NCBI GenBank assembly: GCA_020437875.1
Contig: JAGQVR010000173.1
Location: 1 to 6,057, forward strand
Length of the DNA stretch: 6,057 nucleotides
Direction: 5' to 3'
Source of the DNA: Flavobacteriales bacterium
GTDB taxonomy: Bacteria; Bacteroidota; Bacteroidia; Flavobacteriales_F; PHOS-HE28
The translations under genes and the position numbers were made by a program. Under the pieces are notes generated by a model. That model made no database searches. It saw nothing but the letters and a program-made list of their open reading frames with translations, and was not told the origin of the DNA. This document shows, one piece after another, positions 1 to 6,057 of the stretch; position 1 is the stretch's first letter; each line of letters begins with the position of its first letter.

Positions 1-1
1 G

Positions 2-1390
2 GTCTGGTTGCAGGCCACCAACCAGTGCGGAACGGTGGGCGATACGGTGCAGGTGGTGGTGGCCGGACCGATCGAGCTGGACTTCGGACCGGATACGCTG
101 CTCTGCTCAGGAGGATCACTGCTGCTCGTGGCCGACTTCCCCGGATGGTCGGTCCTCTGGTCCGATGGTTCAACCGGAACGCAACTGACCGTCATGGAAC
201 CTGGCACCTATTGGTCCGAGGTGAGTGTGTCGGAATGCCTGGTGCGCGATTCCATCGATGTCGATCTGCTCTTGCCTCCGGAGGCGATCCTCGGTCCCGA
301 TACCACTGCTTGCGGCGCCATCGATCTCCTGCTGCAACCGGTCCTGACCGATGCGGAGACCGTGCTCTGGTCCGATGGTTCCTCGGAGGAGGAGTTGACA
401 ATTACCACAAGCGGGACCTACAGCGTGACCGCCACCAATGCCTGCGGAACTGCGAGCGATGCCATCTCCGTCACGCTGGTACCTGCCTTGGAGGTCGGGA
501 TCGGTGGGGATACCCTGCTCTGCGCGGGCGACACGCTCGTTCTCGACCTGTCGGCTGCGGATTTCGATCTGCTTTGGCAGGATAGCCTTGCTGGTCCGGT
601 GTTCACCGTCACCGCGGAAGGGACCTACTGGGTGCAGGGTACCAACAACGGTTGCGTGGAACGGGATACGATCGACGTGACCTACACGCGTCTGGCGCTC
701 TTGGACTTGGGGCCGGACACGGTATTGTGCGAGGTGGACAGCCTGGTGCTCGACGCTGGCGAGGAAGGACTTGATGCCATCTGGCAGAACGGGACGCACG
801 GTCGCTACTTCGAAGCCTTGCGCACGGCCTGGTATGTGGCACGCATCACCAATTATTGCGGAACCACCACCGATAGCATCCGTGTATCATTCGCCATACC
901 ACCGGTCCGGCTGGATACGGTGGATCTGTGTCCAGGGCGCTTGGTGGAGCTCGATCCAGGTGGGGAGATGCTGTGGACCCGCTGGACCACCGAGGAGACC
1001 ACACCGACCATCGTGGTCGGGGAGGGGGAGTACGGATACGTGGCTGAGGACATCTATGGTTGTCCGCATAAGGACAGCACCTTGGTACGGATCAGTGCGA
1101 ACAAGGATGGGGTCGTGTATGTGCCGAACAGCTTCACGCCGGACCAGGACGGGTACAACGATGTGTTCCAGGTGGTGGGAGCCGAGCAGGGTGAGTTCAA
1201 CTTGACCTTGTTCGATCGCTGGGGCCGCGAACTGTATAGCACGAACGACCCGTACAAGGGATGGGACGGTACCAGCGGTGGGGCCATCACACCGCCGGGC
1301 GCGTACGTCTACACGATGACCTATCGGGACCGTTGTGACGGGAATGACACCGAGGTGTCCACCATCGGCCACGTCATCCTTGTCCGCTGA
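2..1390 (+). CDS. Secreted repeat protein with T9SS type B sorting domain (5'-partial)
   Basis: This is the C-terminal part of a large extracellular or cell-surface protein. The reading frame is open from base 2 (V-W-L-Q-A-T-N), so the true start lies upstream of the window; the TTG at base 8 is not a credible start. Counting that TTG as residue 1, residues 1-20 are the tail of one Ig/PKD-like repeat. Residues 22-364 are five repeats of about 69 residues with recurring G-P-D-T, W-S-D-G-S and G-T-Y elements and paired cysteines. Residues 371-460 are a gliding-motility-type (CHU_C-like) C-terminal sorting domain. In the family such proteins cross the outer membrane by the type IX system and are released or attached to the surface, often as adhesins. 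No catalytic domain is visible in this part, so the function is open. Export by T9SS is inferred with high confidence; adhesion is a weaker guess. The gene converges on the minus-strand DUF2147 gene with 5 bases between the stop codons. Confidence 0.95.
   Translation, partial: VWLQATNQCGTVGDTVQVVVAGPIELDFGPDTLLCSGGSLLLVADFPGWSVLWSDGSTGTQLTVMEPGTYWSEVSVSECLVRDSIDVDLLLPPEAILGPDTTACGAIDLLLQPVLTDAETVLWSDGSSEEELTITTSGTYSVTATNACGTASDAISVTLVPALEVGIGGDTLLCAGDTLVLDLSAADFDLLWQDSLAGPVFTVTAEGTYWVQGTNNGCVERDTIDVTYTRLALLDLGPDTVLCEVDSLVLDAGEEGLDAIWQNGTHGRYFEALRTAWYVARITNYCGTTTDSIRVSFAIPPVRLDTVDLCPGRLVELDPGGEMLWTRWTTEETTPTIVVGEGEYGYVAEDIYGCPHKDSTLVRISANKDGVVYVPNSFTPDQDGYNDVFQVVGAEQGEFNLTLFDRWGRELYSTNDPYKGWDGTSGGAITPPGAYVYTMTYRDRCDGNDTEVSTIGHVILVR
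71..1099 (+). repeat. Five tandem Ig/PKD-like protein repeats, about 69 residues each
   Basis: Five repeat units lie in tandem, at residues about 22-90, 91-160, 161-229, 230-297 and 298-364, counting the TTG at base 8 as residue 1. The G-P-D-T element (G-G-D-T in unit three) recurs at steps of 69, 70 and 69 residues. Each unit has a cysteine pair (33/77, 102/146, 172/216, 241/284, 308/352) spaced 44, 44, 44, 43 and 44 residues. A tryptophan follows the first cysteine by 18-19 residues (51, 121, 190, 259, 326), and an aspartate follows the second by 4-5. This pattern suggests a disulfide-linked beta-sandwich. At the DNA level the units have diverged; the longest identity I noticed is 17 bases, at 155-171 and 365-381, in the same codon register. 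The fifth unit is the most divergent and lacks G-P-D-T. Confidence 0.85.
1118..1387 (+). other. T9SS type B C-terminal sorting domain
   Basis: The last 90 residues match the gliding-motility-associated C-terminal domain (TIGR04131/CHU_C type). They open with V-Y-V-P-N-S-F-T-P-D and N-D-V-F, continue with L-F-D-R-W-G-R-E-L-Y and W-D-G-T, then P-P-G-A-Y-V-Y, and end with a G-H-V-I-L-V-R strand. In the family this domain directs the protein to the type IX translocon at the outer membrane. Type B domains are generally linked to PorP/SprF-like partner proteins; no such partner gene lies in this window. Confidence 0.93.
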
Positions 1391-1395
1391 TATCG

Positions 1396-1803
1396 CTATT
1401 CCCGCACCCAGGTCTGGGTCCGAAAGAAGAAGGCCACGTACCCCCGGACCTTCAACTGGCCGTTCTCCAGCCAGAGCTTGCAGTCGTAGATCTTCCCATT
1501 GTCCGGGTCCATGATGGTGCCGTCCACCCATTCGTCGCCATCCTTCACCATGCCGCGGATGATCTCCATGCCCTGGATGCGCTTGCCCTTCCGGTCATCC
1601 GTGCAGGCGTCACAGGTCTTGTCGGCCTTGGTCTTGTCGTAGATCTCGACGATACGCCCGTTCGCCTTGCCGTCCTTCACTTCGATCTCCACCACGGACC
1701 TACGCTTGCCGGTGTTGTCATCGATGGTGACCCACCGTCCGTTGATGTCCTGTGCGGACATGGCAAGAGGTAGGAGGAAGGTGATGAGCAGCAGGGATCG
1801 CAT
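1396..1803 (-). CDS. DUF2147 family secreted small protein
   Basis: This 135-residue protein matches the DUF2147 family over its full length. Residues 1-17 form a signal peptide (M-R-S, a leucine-rich core, then M-S-A), with likely cleavage before Gln18. The mature part opens with the family-typical N-G-R-W-V-T-I-D-D and T-G-K-R-R-S-V-V-E-I, followed by G-R-I-V-E-I. Next come C64-x2-C67, then D99-P-x-x-G-K-x-Y with C108, and near the end R-G-Y and F-R-T-Q-T-W. The family is thought to be a small periplasmic or secreted beta-barrel domain with no settled biochemical role, so I assign none. The cysteines could form a disulfide or bind a metal; neither is shown. The ATG lies 3 bases after the peptidase stop codon and has no Shine-Dalgarno sequence, so it is probably translated by coupling in the same mRNA. 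The start is well fixed by the signal peptide. Confidence 0.93.
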   Translation of the reverse strand: MRSLLLITFLLPLAMSAQDINGRWVTIDDNTGKRRSVVEIEVKDGKANGRIVEIYDKTKADKTCDACTDDRKGKRIQGMEIIRGMVKDGDEWVDGTIMDPDNGKIYDCKLWLENGQLKVRGYVAFFFRTQTWVRE

Positions 1804-1806
1804 GGT

Positions 1807-4800
1807 TCAGAAGCTTCGGCCCACGGCCACCACGTAGCGGAAGGCGAGGTTGTCCGGATCGTTGGAAGGTGTGGCGTTCAGGAAGAGCGGCACGTCGAAG
1901 CGGATGGTCAACGGTTTGATATCAACGAGCGGACCGAAGCGTTTGATGGTGAACGCCCCGCCAAGGCCTGCGTCGGCGCGCGGTTCGGCCAGGCGCAATT
2001 CCTGCCCATTGGTGCGTGCACGTCGATAGCCCATCATGCCCACATCACCGAAGATGTAGACATCGAGGTGGACGTACCGTGCGAGCTTGCCGGGCCGGAG
2101 CCGCACCAGGCCATCGATGTCCACTTCCGCGGATGCGCTGATACCGGTGTTGCCTTGGTAGGTCGTGATCAATTGACCATCGGCATCGAGCTCGGGGGCC
2201 AGGTAGCCCGCATAGCCACGCAAGCCCAGGCCGCCACCCTGTGCGAAGTGGTTCACGTCCGTGCCGTAGCCCAACCAGTCGTATGGCACGAAGCCGATGC
2301 TGCGCGTGTACTTGTTCTCCATCATCTCCTCGGGTGAAGCGCCAGCGAGGTAGAGCGCGCTCTCGCGCGGTGTGGTGCCCGTGCCGAACTGACCGAAGCC
2401 GCGTGTGCGCAGTTCGAGTCCGCCGAAGCGCGTGCTGTTCACCACGGTAAGACGCGCCTGTGAATAGCCCGAAGCGGATCCGGTCGCACTGTTCCGAAGC
2501 TTCAACTCGATATCGCCGACGCCCCTGCCATGACTGTAATGATGTCGCATACCGATGTCGAGGAAGCCGTTGAGCCGTGCCAGTTCCCACTGGTCCGGAT
2601 AGAGCAGGTAGGTGAGGTCGGTGCTGTCGCGGCGGTAGAGGTAGATCAGCTCGGCGAAGACCTCGGTCCGCTTGTTGGGGAGTTTCCAGTTCCAGCCGGC
2701 TCCGTAGCGTTCCAGGCCGTCGAGCACACGCGCCTGAACGTTCACGCTCGAGCCCTTCGCGATCCGTTCCGTCCCGTTCTCGTAACGGAAGTTGAAGGAG
2801 AATGGATCGTACCGTGTATCCCTGCTTCCCGGCACCGCATTGGCCGTCCGCATCTGCTCCAACACGTAAGGTGGAAGGTGCTGCCCCATGCCCGTGTTGA
2901 GCCATCCTGTGAAATGGATGCGGTGCTTGTAACGCATGTAGCCGCTGTTCACATGCACACCCACCTTGGCGCCATCATAGCCGTTCCACCAGAGGTCCGG
3001 GCGCACGAATGCTTCGTAGGATGTCCGGTCCGGTCGGTTGCGGATGTGATGATCGAACTGCACATCCACGGAAGGCGAAAGGCGGTTGTTCAGCATGTTC
3101 GCGTCCGCCAGTCGATCCGTCGGGTCGATGATCACCTGCTCGATGCCGGAAGGGATGTCCACCTCCACCACGTGGTCGCGGTTCAGCTCGTCGTAGCCGA
3201 TCCAGCGAGGCATCACCTTCGCATCGGTCCTCTTCACGAACCAGGTGTTCGGGATGTGGAGATCGTGTACCGTCCCATCACGTGCGATCACCTGCAGGTC
3301 GATGGGCATGTGCAGGTCACCGATGCGACGCAGGTGGATCCGCTGGCCACCATCGCGCATCCGGTGTTCCACCTTCCGAACCGCATAATCTATCCGTCGG
3401 TCGGTGTCGATCCATTGATCGAAGAACCAGTTGAGGTCGACCTTGGTGAAGTCGATGATGCTCTGGCGGAAGTCTTCCGGATAGGGGTGGCACATGCGCC
3501 ACTGGCCGAAGTAGTGCTGCATCGCGGCGAGGAAGAGGCTGTCGCCGAGCGTGTACTGCAGGTTGTACAGCATGGTGGCGGTCTTCGTGTAGACATGGCC
3601 GTAGCCACGCCCCAAGCCCGCATGGTGCGTGAATTCGTCGCTATGCACATTGATCGGCGGGAGCTGGTCGCGCACGGCATCGCGCTGGTAGCCGCCGTAG
3701 ATCTCCGCTTCCCTGGGCCTTTCGGGCAGGGCATAACGCCGTTCGTAGGCCGTGGTGGGTGTGTCGGTCACCATGGTATCACCGTCGATCGCTTCCAGGG
3801 CCCAGGCGGTGAGGAACTGGGTGAATCCTTCATCGAGGAAGGCGCGGTAGGTCTCGTTGTTCCCCACCATGCCGAAGAACCAGTTGTGTCCCACCTCGTG
3901 TGCCAGCAGACCGCGGTAGTCGGGGTCCCTGCCGCCGTCGAGGGTGAGCATCGGGTATTCCATGCCATCGCGCGCATCGGCCACGATCATCTTCGGATAG
4001 GCGTACATCCCGAAGTCGGTGCTGTAGCAAGCGATGATGCGTGCAGTGTAGCTGGCCGCGTTCTGCCAGCCGCTCGCGTGCGGCTCCTGCACCAGCGCGA
4101 CGCATTTGATCCCCTTCCATTCGGCCTCCCCGATGCGGTAGGTCGGGTCGGCGGTCCAGGCGAAGTCGTGCACGTTCTCCGCATGGAAGCGCCACACCTT
4201 CCGTTCGCCCACTTCTGGTGCGATGACCACGGATGGCGGGCTGTTCCACGGCTTGTCCTTGAAGTTGGTGATGGCGAGCTTCTCCTTCAACTCCGCAGGC
4301 ATCACCTCCTCGGGGTTCTGCAGGACACCCGTTGCGTCGAGCACGTAGTGGTGCGGCAGATCCAGTTCCACATCGAAGGTGCCGTAGTCGCCATAGAACT
4401 CGTGTCCCAGGTGCTGCTGGGTGTCCCATCCGAAACGCTCGTCGTAGACGGCGATGCGCGGATACCAGTGCACGCCGTCGTAATGCTTCCAGCCCCATTG
4501 TTGGAAGAGCTTCATCCGCCGGTACACATCCGTGGTCCAATGCGTACTGAAGTGGATCCGGAAGTTGGTGCGTTCACCGGGTGCCAGCTTCTCCTGCAGG
4601 TGGACATGCAACACCGTGTTGTCCTGGTCCCGTTCCAATTCGTTACCGGCCTGTGTGAGCGAGGTGATCCGCGTGCCGGCATAAGCGAGCGCTCCCTTTT
4701 TCGTCCGCGGCAGGTCACCGTTGCGGGCTTCCAGGTACGAGCCTTCCACAAATGCTTCCTGGGGCAGGTGGAAGAAGACCTCGGTCAGGGTATCCGGCGA

Positions 4801-5037
4801 GTTGTTCCAATAGGTGAGCGAGAGCTCGGCCTCGATCTGGTCGGTCGTATCATCGAGCCGGGCCTTGATCAGGTAGTGCACGTCCTGTTGCCAATAGCCC
4901 GGGCGTGGCGGCCGGTTCCGCCAGTAGTAAGGGTTGTCGGCATTGCGGTAGGTGTTCGGCGGGTGCTCCGGGTCGAAGGGTTGTGCCGCCGATCGGAGGA
5001 CGGCCGGCAGGATGAGGAGCAGGGCGAGGTACCGCAT
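1807..5037 (-). CDS. M1 family zinc metallopeptidase with C-terminal beta-barrel-like domain
   Basis: This 1076-residue protein begins with a signal peptide (residues 1-18, S-A-A then Gln19). Residues about 45-270 are the M1-type N-terminal beta domain. The gluzincin catalytic domain follows. It has the zinc motif H380-E-V-G-H384 with third ligand E403 (H-E-x-x-H, 18 residues, E), a substrate-site motif G358-M-E-Y-P in place of the usual G-x-M-E-N, and probable catalytic Tyr483 in Y-T-K. Residues about 565-650 look like the Ig-like domain that often follows in this group, ending in I-D-P and N-N-R. The remaining 425 or so residues resemble an outer-membrane barrel. M1 enzymes remove N-terminal residues from peptides; because Asn is Tyr in the substrate-site motif, the specificity is uncertain. 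All catalytic residues are present, so activity is expected. The gene starts 25 bases after the YihY-type stop and ends 3 bases before the DUF2147 start. The ATG is supported by the signal peptide; upstream there is no clear Shine-Dalgarno sequence. Confidence 0.96.
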   Translation of the reverse strand: MRYLALLLILPAVLRSAAQPFDPEHPPNTYRNADNPYYWRNRPPRPGYWQQDVHYLIKARLDDTTDQIEAELSLTYWNNSPDTLTEVFFHLPQEAFVEGSYLEARNGDLPRTKKGALAYAGTRITSLTQAGNELERDQDNTVLHVHLQEKLAPGERTNFRIHFSTHWTTDVYRRMKLFQQWGWKHYDGVHWYPRIAVYDERFGWDTQQHLGHEFYGDYGTFDVELDLPHHYVLDATGVLQNPEEVMPAELKEKLAITNFKDKPWNSPPSVVIAPEVGERKVWRFHAENVHDFAWTADPTYRIGEAEWKGIKCVALVQEPHASGWQNAASYTARIIACYSTDFGMYAYPKMIVADARDGMEYPMLTLDGGRDPDYRGLLAHEVGHNWFFGMVGNNETYRAFLDEGFTQFLTAWALEAIDGDTMVTDTPTTAYERRYALPERPREAEIYGGYQRDAVRDQLPPINVHSDEFTHHAGLGRGYGHVYTKTATMLYNLQYTLGDSLFLAAMQHYFGQWRMCHPYPEDFRQSIIDFTKVDLNWFFDQWIDTDRRIDYAVRKVEHRMRDGGQRIHLRRIGDLHMPIDLQVIARDGTVHDLHIPNTWFVKRTDAKVMPRWIGYDELNRDHVVEVDIPSGIEQVIIDPTDRLADANMLNNRLSPSVDVQFDHHIRNRPDRTSYEAFVRPDLWWNGYDGAKVGVHVNSGYMRYKHRIHFTGWLNTGMGQHLPPYVLEQMRTANAVPGSRDTRYDPFSFNFRYENGTERIAKGSSVNVQARVLDGLERYGAGWNWKLPNKRTEVFAELIYLYRRDSTDLTYLLYPDQWELARLNGFLDIGMRHHYSHGRGVGDIELKLRNSATGSASGYSQARLTVVNSTRFGGLELRTRGFGQFGTGTTPRESALYLAGASPEEMMENKYTRSIGFVPYDWLGYGTDVNHFAQGGGLGLRGYAGYLAPELDADGQLITTYQGNTGISASAEVDIDGLVRLRPGKLARYVHLDVYIFGDVGMMGYRRARTNGQELRLAEPRADAGLGGAFTIKRFGPLVDIKPLTIRFDVPLFLNATPSNDPDNLAFRYVVAVGRSF
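1810..3081 (-). other. Putative outer-membrane beta-barrel domain of the M1 peptidase
   Basis: Residues about 653-1076 of the peptidase lie beyond any M1 domain I recognise. They consist of many short stretches of alternating polar and hydrophobic or aromatic residues separated by charged, glycine- or asparagine-rich turns, as in a transmembrane barrel of perhaps 12-16 strands. Near the end, L-R940-G-Y942 follows G-G-G-L-G and resembles the R-G-F/Y motif of loop 6 in Omp85 proteins. The last strands (A-G-L-G-G-A-F, then I-R-F-D-V-P-L, and finally V-V-A-V-G-R-S-F) resemble the end of Omp85/surface-antigen barrels. The terminal Phe is the usual signal for the BAM assembly machine. Strand number and family membership are inferred by eye. 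A secreted beta-sandwich is the main alternative. Confidence 0.7.
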
Positions 5038-5062
5038 GTGCGGTCCAAGTTATCGGATCCCC

Positions 5063-6022
5063 TCAGGCGACAGGCGCCTTCTCGAGCTTCAGGCTCTCCC
5101 GACGCAGGATGCGCGCGCGGGCGATGCTCGTGTTCAGCTCGTAGCCCACCAACAGCACGATCATGTTGAGGTAGAGCCAGAGCTGCACGGCCAGGATGGC
5201 GCCGATGGAACCGTACAGCGCGTTGTAGTCCGTGATGTAGGAGAACATGAAGGCCAGCGCCTGGGAGACGATGAGGATCAGCAGCACGGCAAGCAGCGCA
5301 CCAGGCGTGAAGAGCCGGAATCGACGTGCCGTGGGATCGCCGGCGTTGTAGAGTAGCGAGACGAACATCACCACCACGAGGATGGAGACGATCCACTTGG
5401 CCGCGAACAGTGCGGCCACCTGGAAGTAACTGGTGAAGAACCCGAGGTCATCCAGCCGGTAGATCACAGACCCGCTGAAGGTGAGCAGGGGGATGGCGAT
5501 GAGGGTGAGCACCGTGAGGGCCACGAGCAGGCCCAGGCTGAGCAGACGCTGTTTGAGGGGTGTGTGCCAGGTGGTGTGGTTGGCACTTCCGCTGAACCCG
5601 GCGAGGATCGCATCGATGCTGTTGCTGGCCATGAACACGCCGATCAGGAAGCTCAAGGAAAGCAAGGCGCCATGCTTGCGGATGAGCAGGTCGTGCAGCG
5701 TCGATTCGATGAACTGGTAAACCTCGGCCGGAAGCATGTCGTGGAAGGTCACGAGCAGCTTCTGCTGGAAGTCCGGTATCGGGATGTACGGGATCATGGT
5801 GAGCAGCACCAGCACGGCGGGGAAGAAGGCCAGGAACACCTTGAAGGCGATGGCCGAGGCCCGCGTGGTGATGCGGCCCTCCAGCAGGGCCCGGAAGAAG
5901 AAACGGCTTATCTCATACAGGCTGAACCCTTCGAAGCCGGGCAGGATGATGCGTCGAGCCCAACCGATCAACCGTCGGTTCTGTCGTGAATAGAGGAGCT
6001 TGCGTTTGAGCCGCTCTTTCAT
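5063..6022 (-). CDS. YihY/BrkB family inner-membrane protein
   Basis: This 319-residue integral membrane protein matches the YihY/virulence factor BrkB family over its full length. A basic cytoplasmic N-terminus is followed by I-L-P-G-F-E-G (26-32) and the first family signature, R54-A-S-A-I-A-F-K with F-F-P (67-69). The last signature is Y270-G-S-I-G-A, then W-L-Y-L-N and G-Y-E-L-N (293-297). About six membrane segments are visible, near 56-80, 117-140, 159-185, 203-226, 238-262 and 270-294. The C-terminal tail is basic and should be cytoplasmic. The family was once called ribonuclease BN because of a wrong gene assignment; its true function, perhaps transport, is unknown, and a nuclease role should not be carried over. 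I prefer the ATG at 6022 to the TTG one codon upstream; an in-frame stop at 6047-6049 rules out a longer form. No Shine-Dalgarno sequence is visible. It is probably co-transcribed with the peptidase gene 25 bases downstream. Confidence 0.95.
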   Translation of the reverse strand: MKERLKRKLLYSRQNRRLIGWARRIILPGFEGFSLYEISRFFFRALLEGRITTRASAIAFKVFLAFFPAVLVLLTMIPYIPIPDFQQKLLVTFHDMLPAEVYQFIESTLHDLLIRKHGALLSLSFLIGVFMASNSIDAILAGFSGSANHTTWHTPLKQRLLSLGLLVALTVLTLIAIPLLTFSGSVIYRLDDLGFFTSYFQVAALFAAKWIVSILVVVMFVSLLYNAGDPTARRFRLFTPGALLAVLLILIVSQALAFMFSYITDYNALYGSIGAILAVQLWLYLNMIVLLVGYELNTSIARARILRRESLKLEKAPVA

Positions 6023-6057
6023 CAAGCAAGCGCTTTCAGGCTCAGGTCAAGGCTGGG
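6022..6057 (-). CDS. Possible 3' end of an upstream gene overlapping the YihY start
   Basis: Read on the minus strand from the window edge, one frame gives P-S-L-D-L-S-L-K-A-L-A and then stops at TGA (6022-6024). That stop shares one base with the ATG at 6020-6022, giving TGATG, a common arrangement of coupled genes. Eleven open codons could easily occur by chance, so the support is the overlap geometry and the lack of any other coding explanation for the edge. The product cannot be identified. Confidence 0.3.
   Translation of the reverse strand, partial: PSLDLSLKALA

Larger units (their letters stand above)
1396..6022 (-). other. Probable three-gene operon: YihY-type, M1 peptidase, DUF2147
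   Basis: Three minus-strand genes follow one another with gaps of 25 bases (5038-5062) and 3 bases (1804-1806). Neither gap has room for a terminator plus a promoter, so a single transcript is likely. No clear promoter is visible in the window; it presumably lies upstream of 6057. At the 3' end the operon meets the convergent plus-strand gene with only 5 bases between stop codons (1391-1395) and no canonical terminator. Functional linkage between the three products is not shown. Confidence 0.7.

Noticed and set aside
155..381. The 17-base direct repeat as a mobile-element or attachment site
   Set aside because: The two copies sit in the same codon register, one protein repeat apart, and encode the same L-W-S-D-G-S element, so internal gene duplication explains them.
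1406..1419. Inverted repeat ACCCA-GGTC-TGGGT as an intrinsic terminator
   Set aside because: The stem is only 5 bp, lies inside the DUF2147 coding end, and neither strand has a following T-run.
170..1531. Several minus-strand and off-frame open frames across the repeat protein gene
   Set aside because: They are shadows of the repeat-protein frame: arginine- and proline-rich translations with no recognisable domains and no starts that fit neighbouring genes.
5044..5055. TAACTTGG on the minus strand before the peptidase start, like the Bacteroidota TAnnTTTG promoter element
   Set aside because: One core base differs, no convincing -33 TTG partner was found, and it lies only about 9 bases before the ATG, too close for a normal leader. 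A chance match inside an operon gap is more likely.
2530..5169. An 879-codon plus-strand open frame antisense to the peptidase gene
   Set aside because: It is codon-aligned with the peptidase gene, so its stops would need TTA, CTA or TCA sense codons, which a GC-rich gene seldom uses. Its translation shows no family motif, while the opposite strand encodes a clear M1 peptidase.
5063..6022. Ribonuclease BN function for the YihY-type protein
   Set aside because: That name comes from a historical misassignment; the sequence is a polytopic membrane protein with no nuclease motif.

Overview
This window is a densely coded piece of a GC-rich Bacteroidota chromosome. Only about 65 bases lie outside likely genes. 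Two signs point to the phylum. The first gene ends in a type B C-terminal sorting domain of the type IX secretion system (T9SS), a system confined to Bacteroidota. Both predicted signal peptides appear to be cut just before a glutamine, as is usual in that phylum. None of the three visible start codons has a Shine-Dalgarno sequence, which also fits. The high GC suggests a GC-rich lineage, possibly Flavobacteriales or Chitinophagales; that last step is a guess.

Bases 2-1390 (+) hold the 3' end of a large secreted surface protein. It has five complete Ig/PKD-like repeats of about 69 residues, each with a cysteine pair 43-44 residues apart, followed by the T9SS sorting domain. It converges on the minus-strand genes with a gap of only 5 bases.

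Bases 1396-6022 (-) hold three genes that probably form one operon. In transcription order they are a YihY/BrkB-family inner-membrane protein (5063-6022), a 1076-residue M1-family zinc metallopeptidase (1807-5037) and a small secreted DUF2147 protein (1396-1803). The gaps are 25 and 3 bases. The last bases of the window may also carry the end of a fourth, upstream gene that overlaps the YihY start as TGATG.

The most interesting item is the peptidase. After a complete M1 catalytic region it carries about 425 further residues that read like an outer-membrane beta-barrel, with an Omp85-like L-R-G-Y motif and a terminal phenylalanine. This suggests a protease anchored in, or displayed through, the outer membrane, similar in layout to type Vd (PlpD-like) proteins. 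The operon would then place products in the inner membrane, periplasm and outer membrane, but nothing in the sequence shows that they work together. I saw no RNA gene, CRISPR array, insertion sequence, attachment site, origin or canonical terminator.
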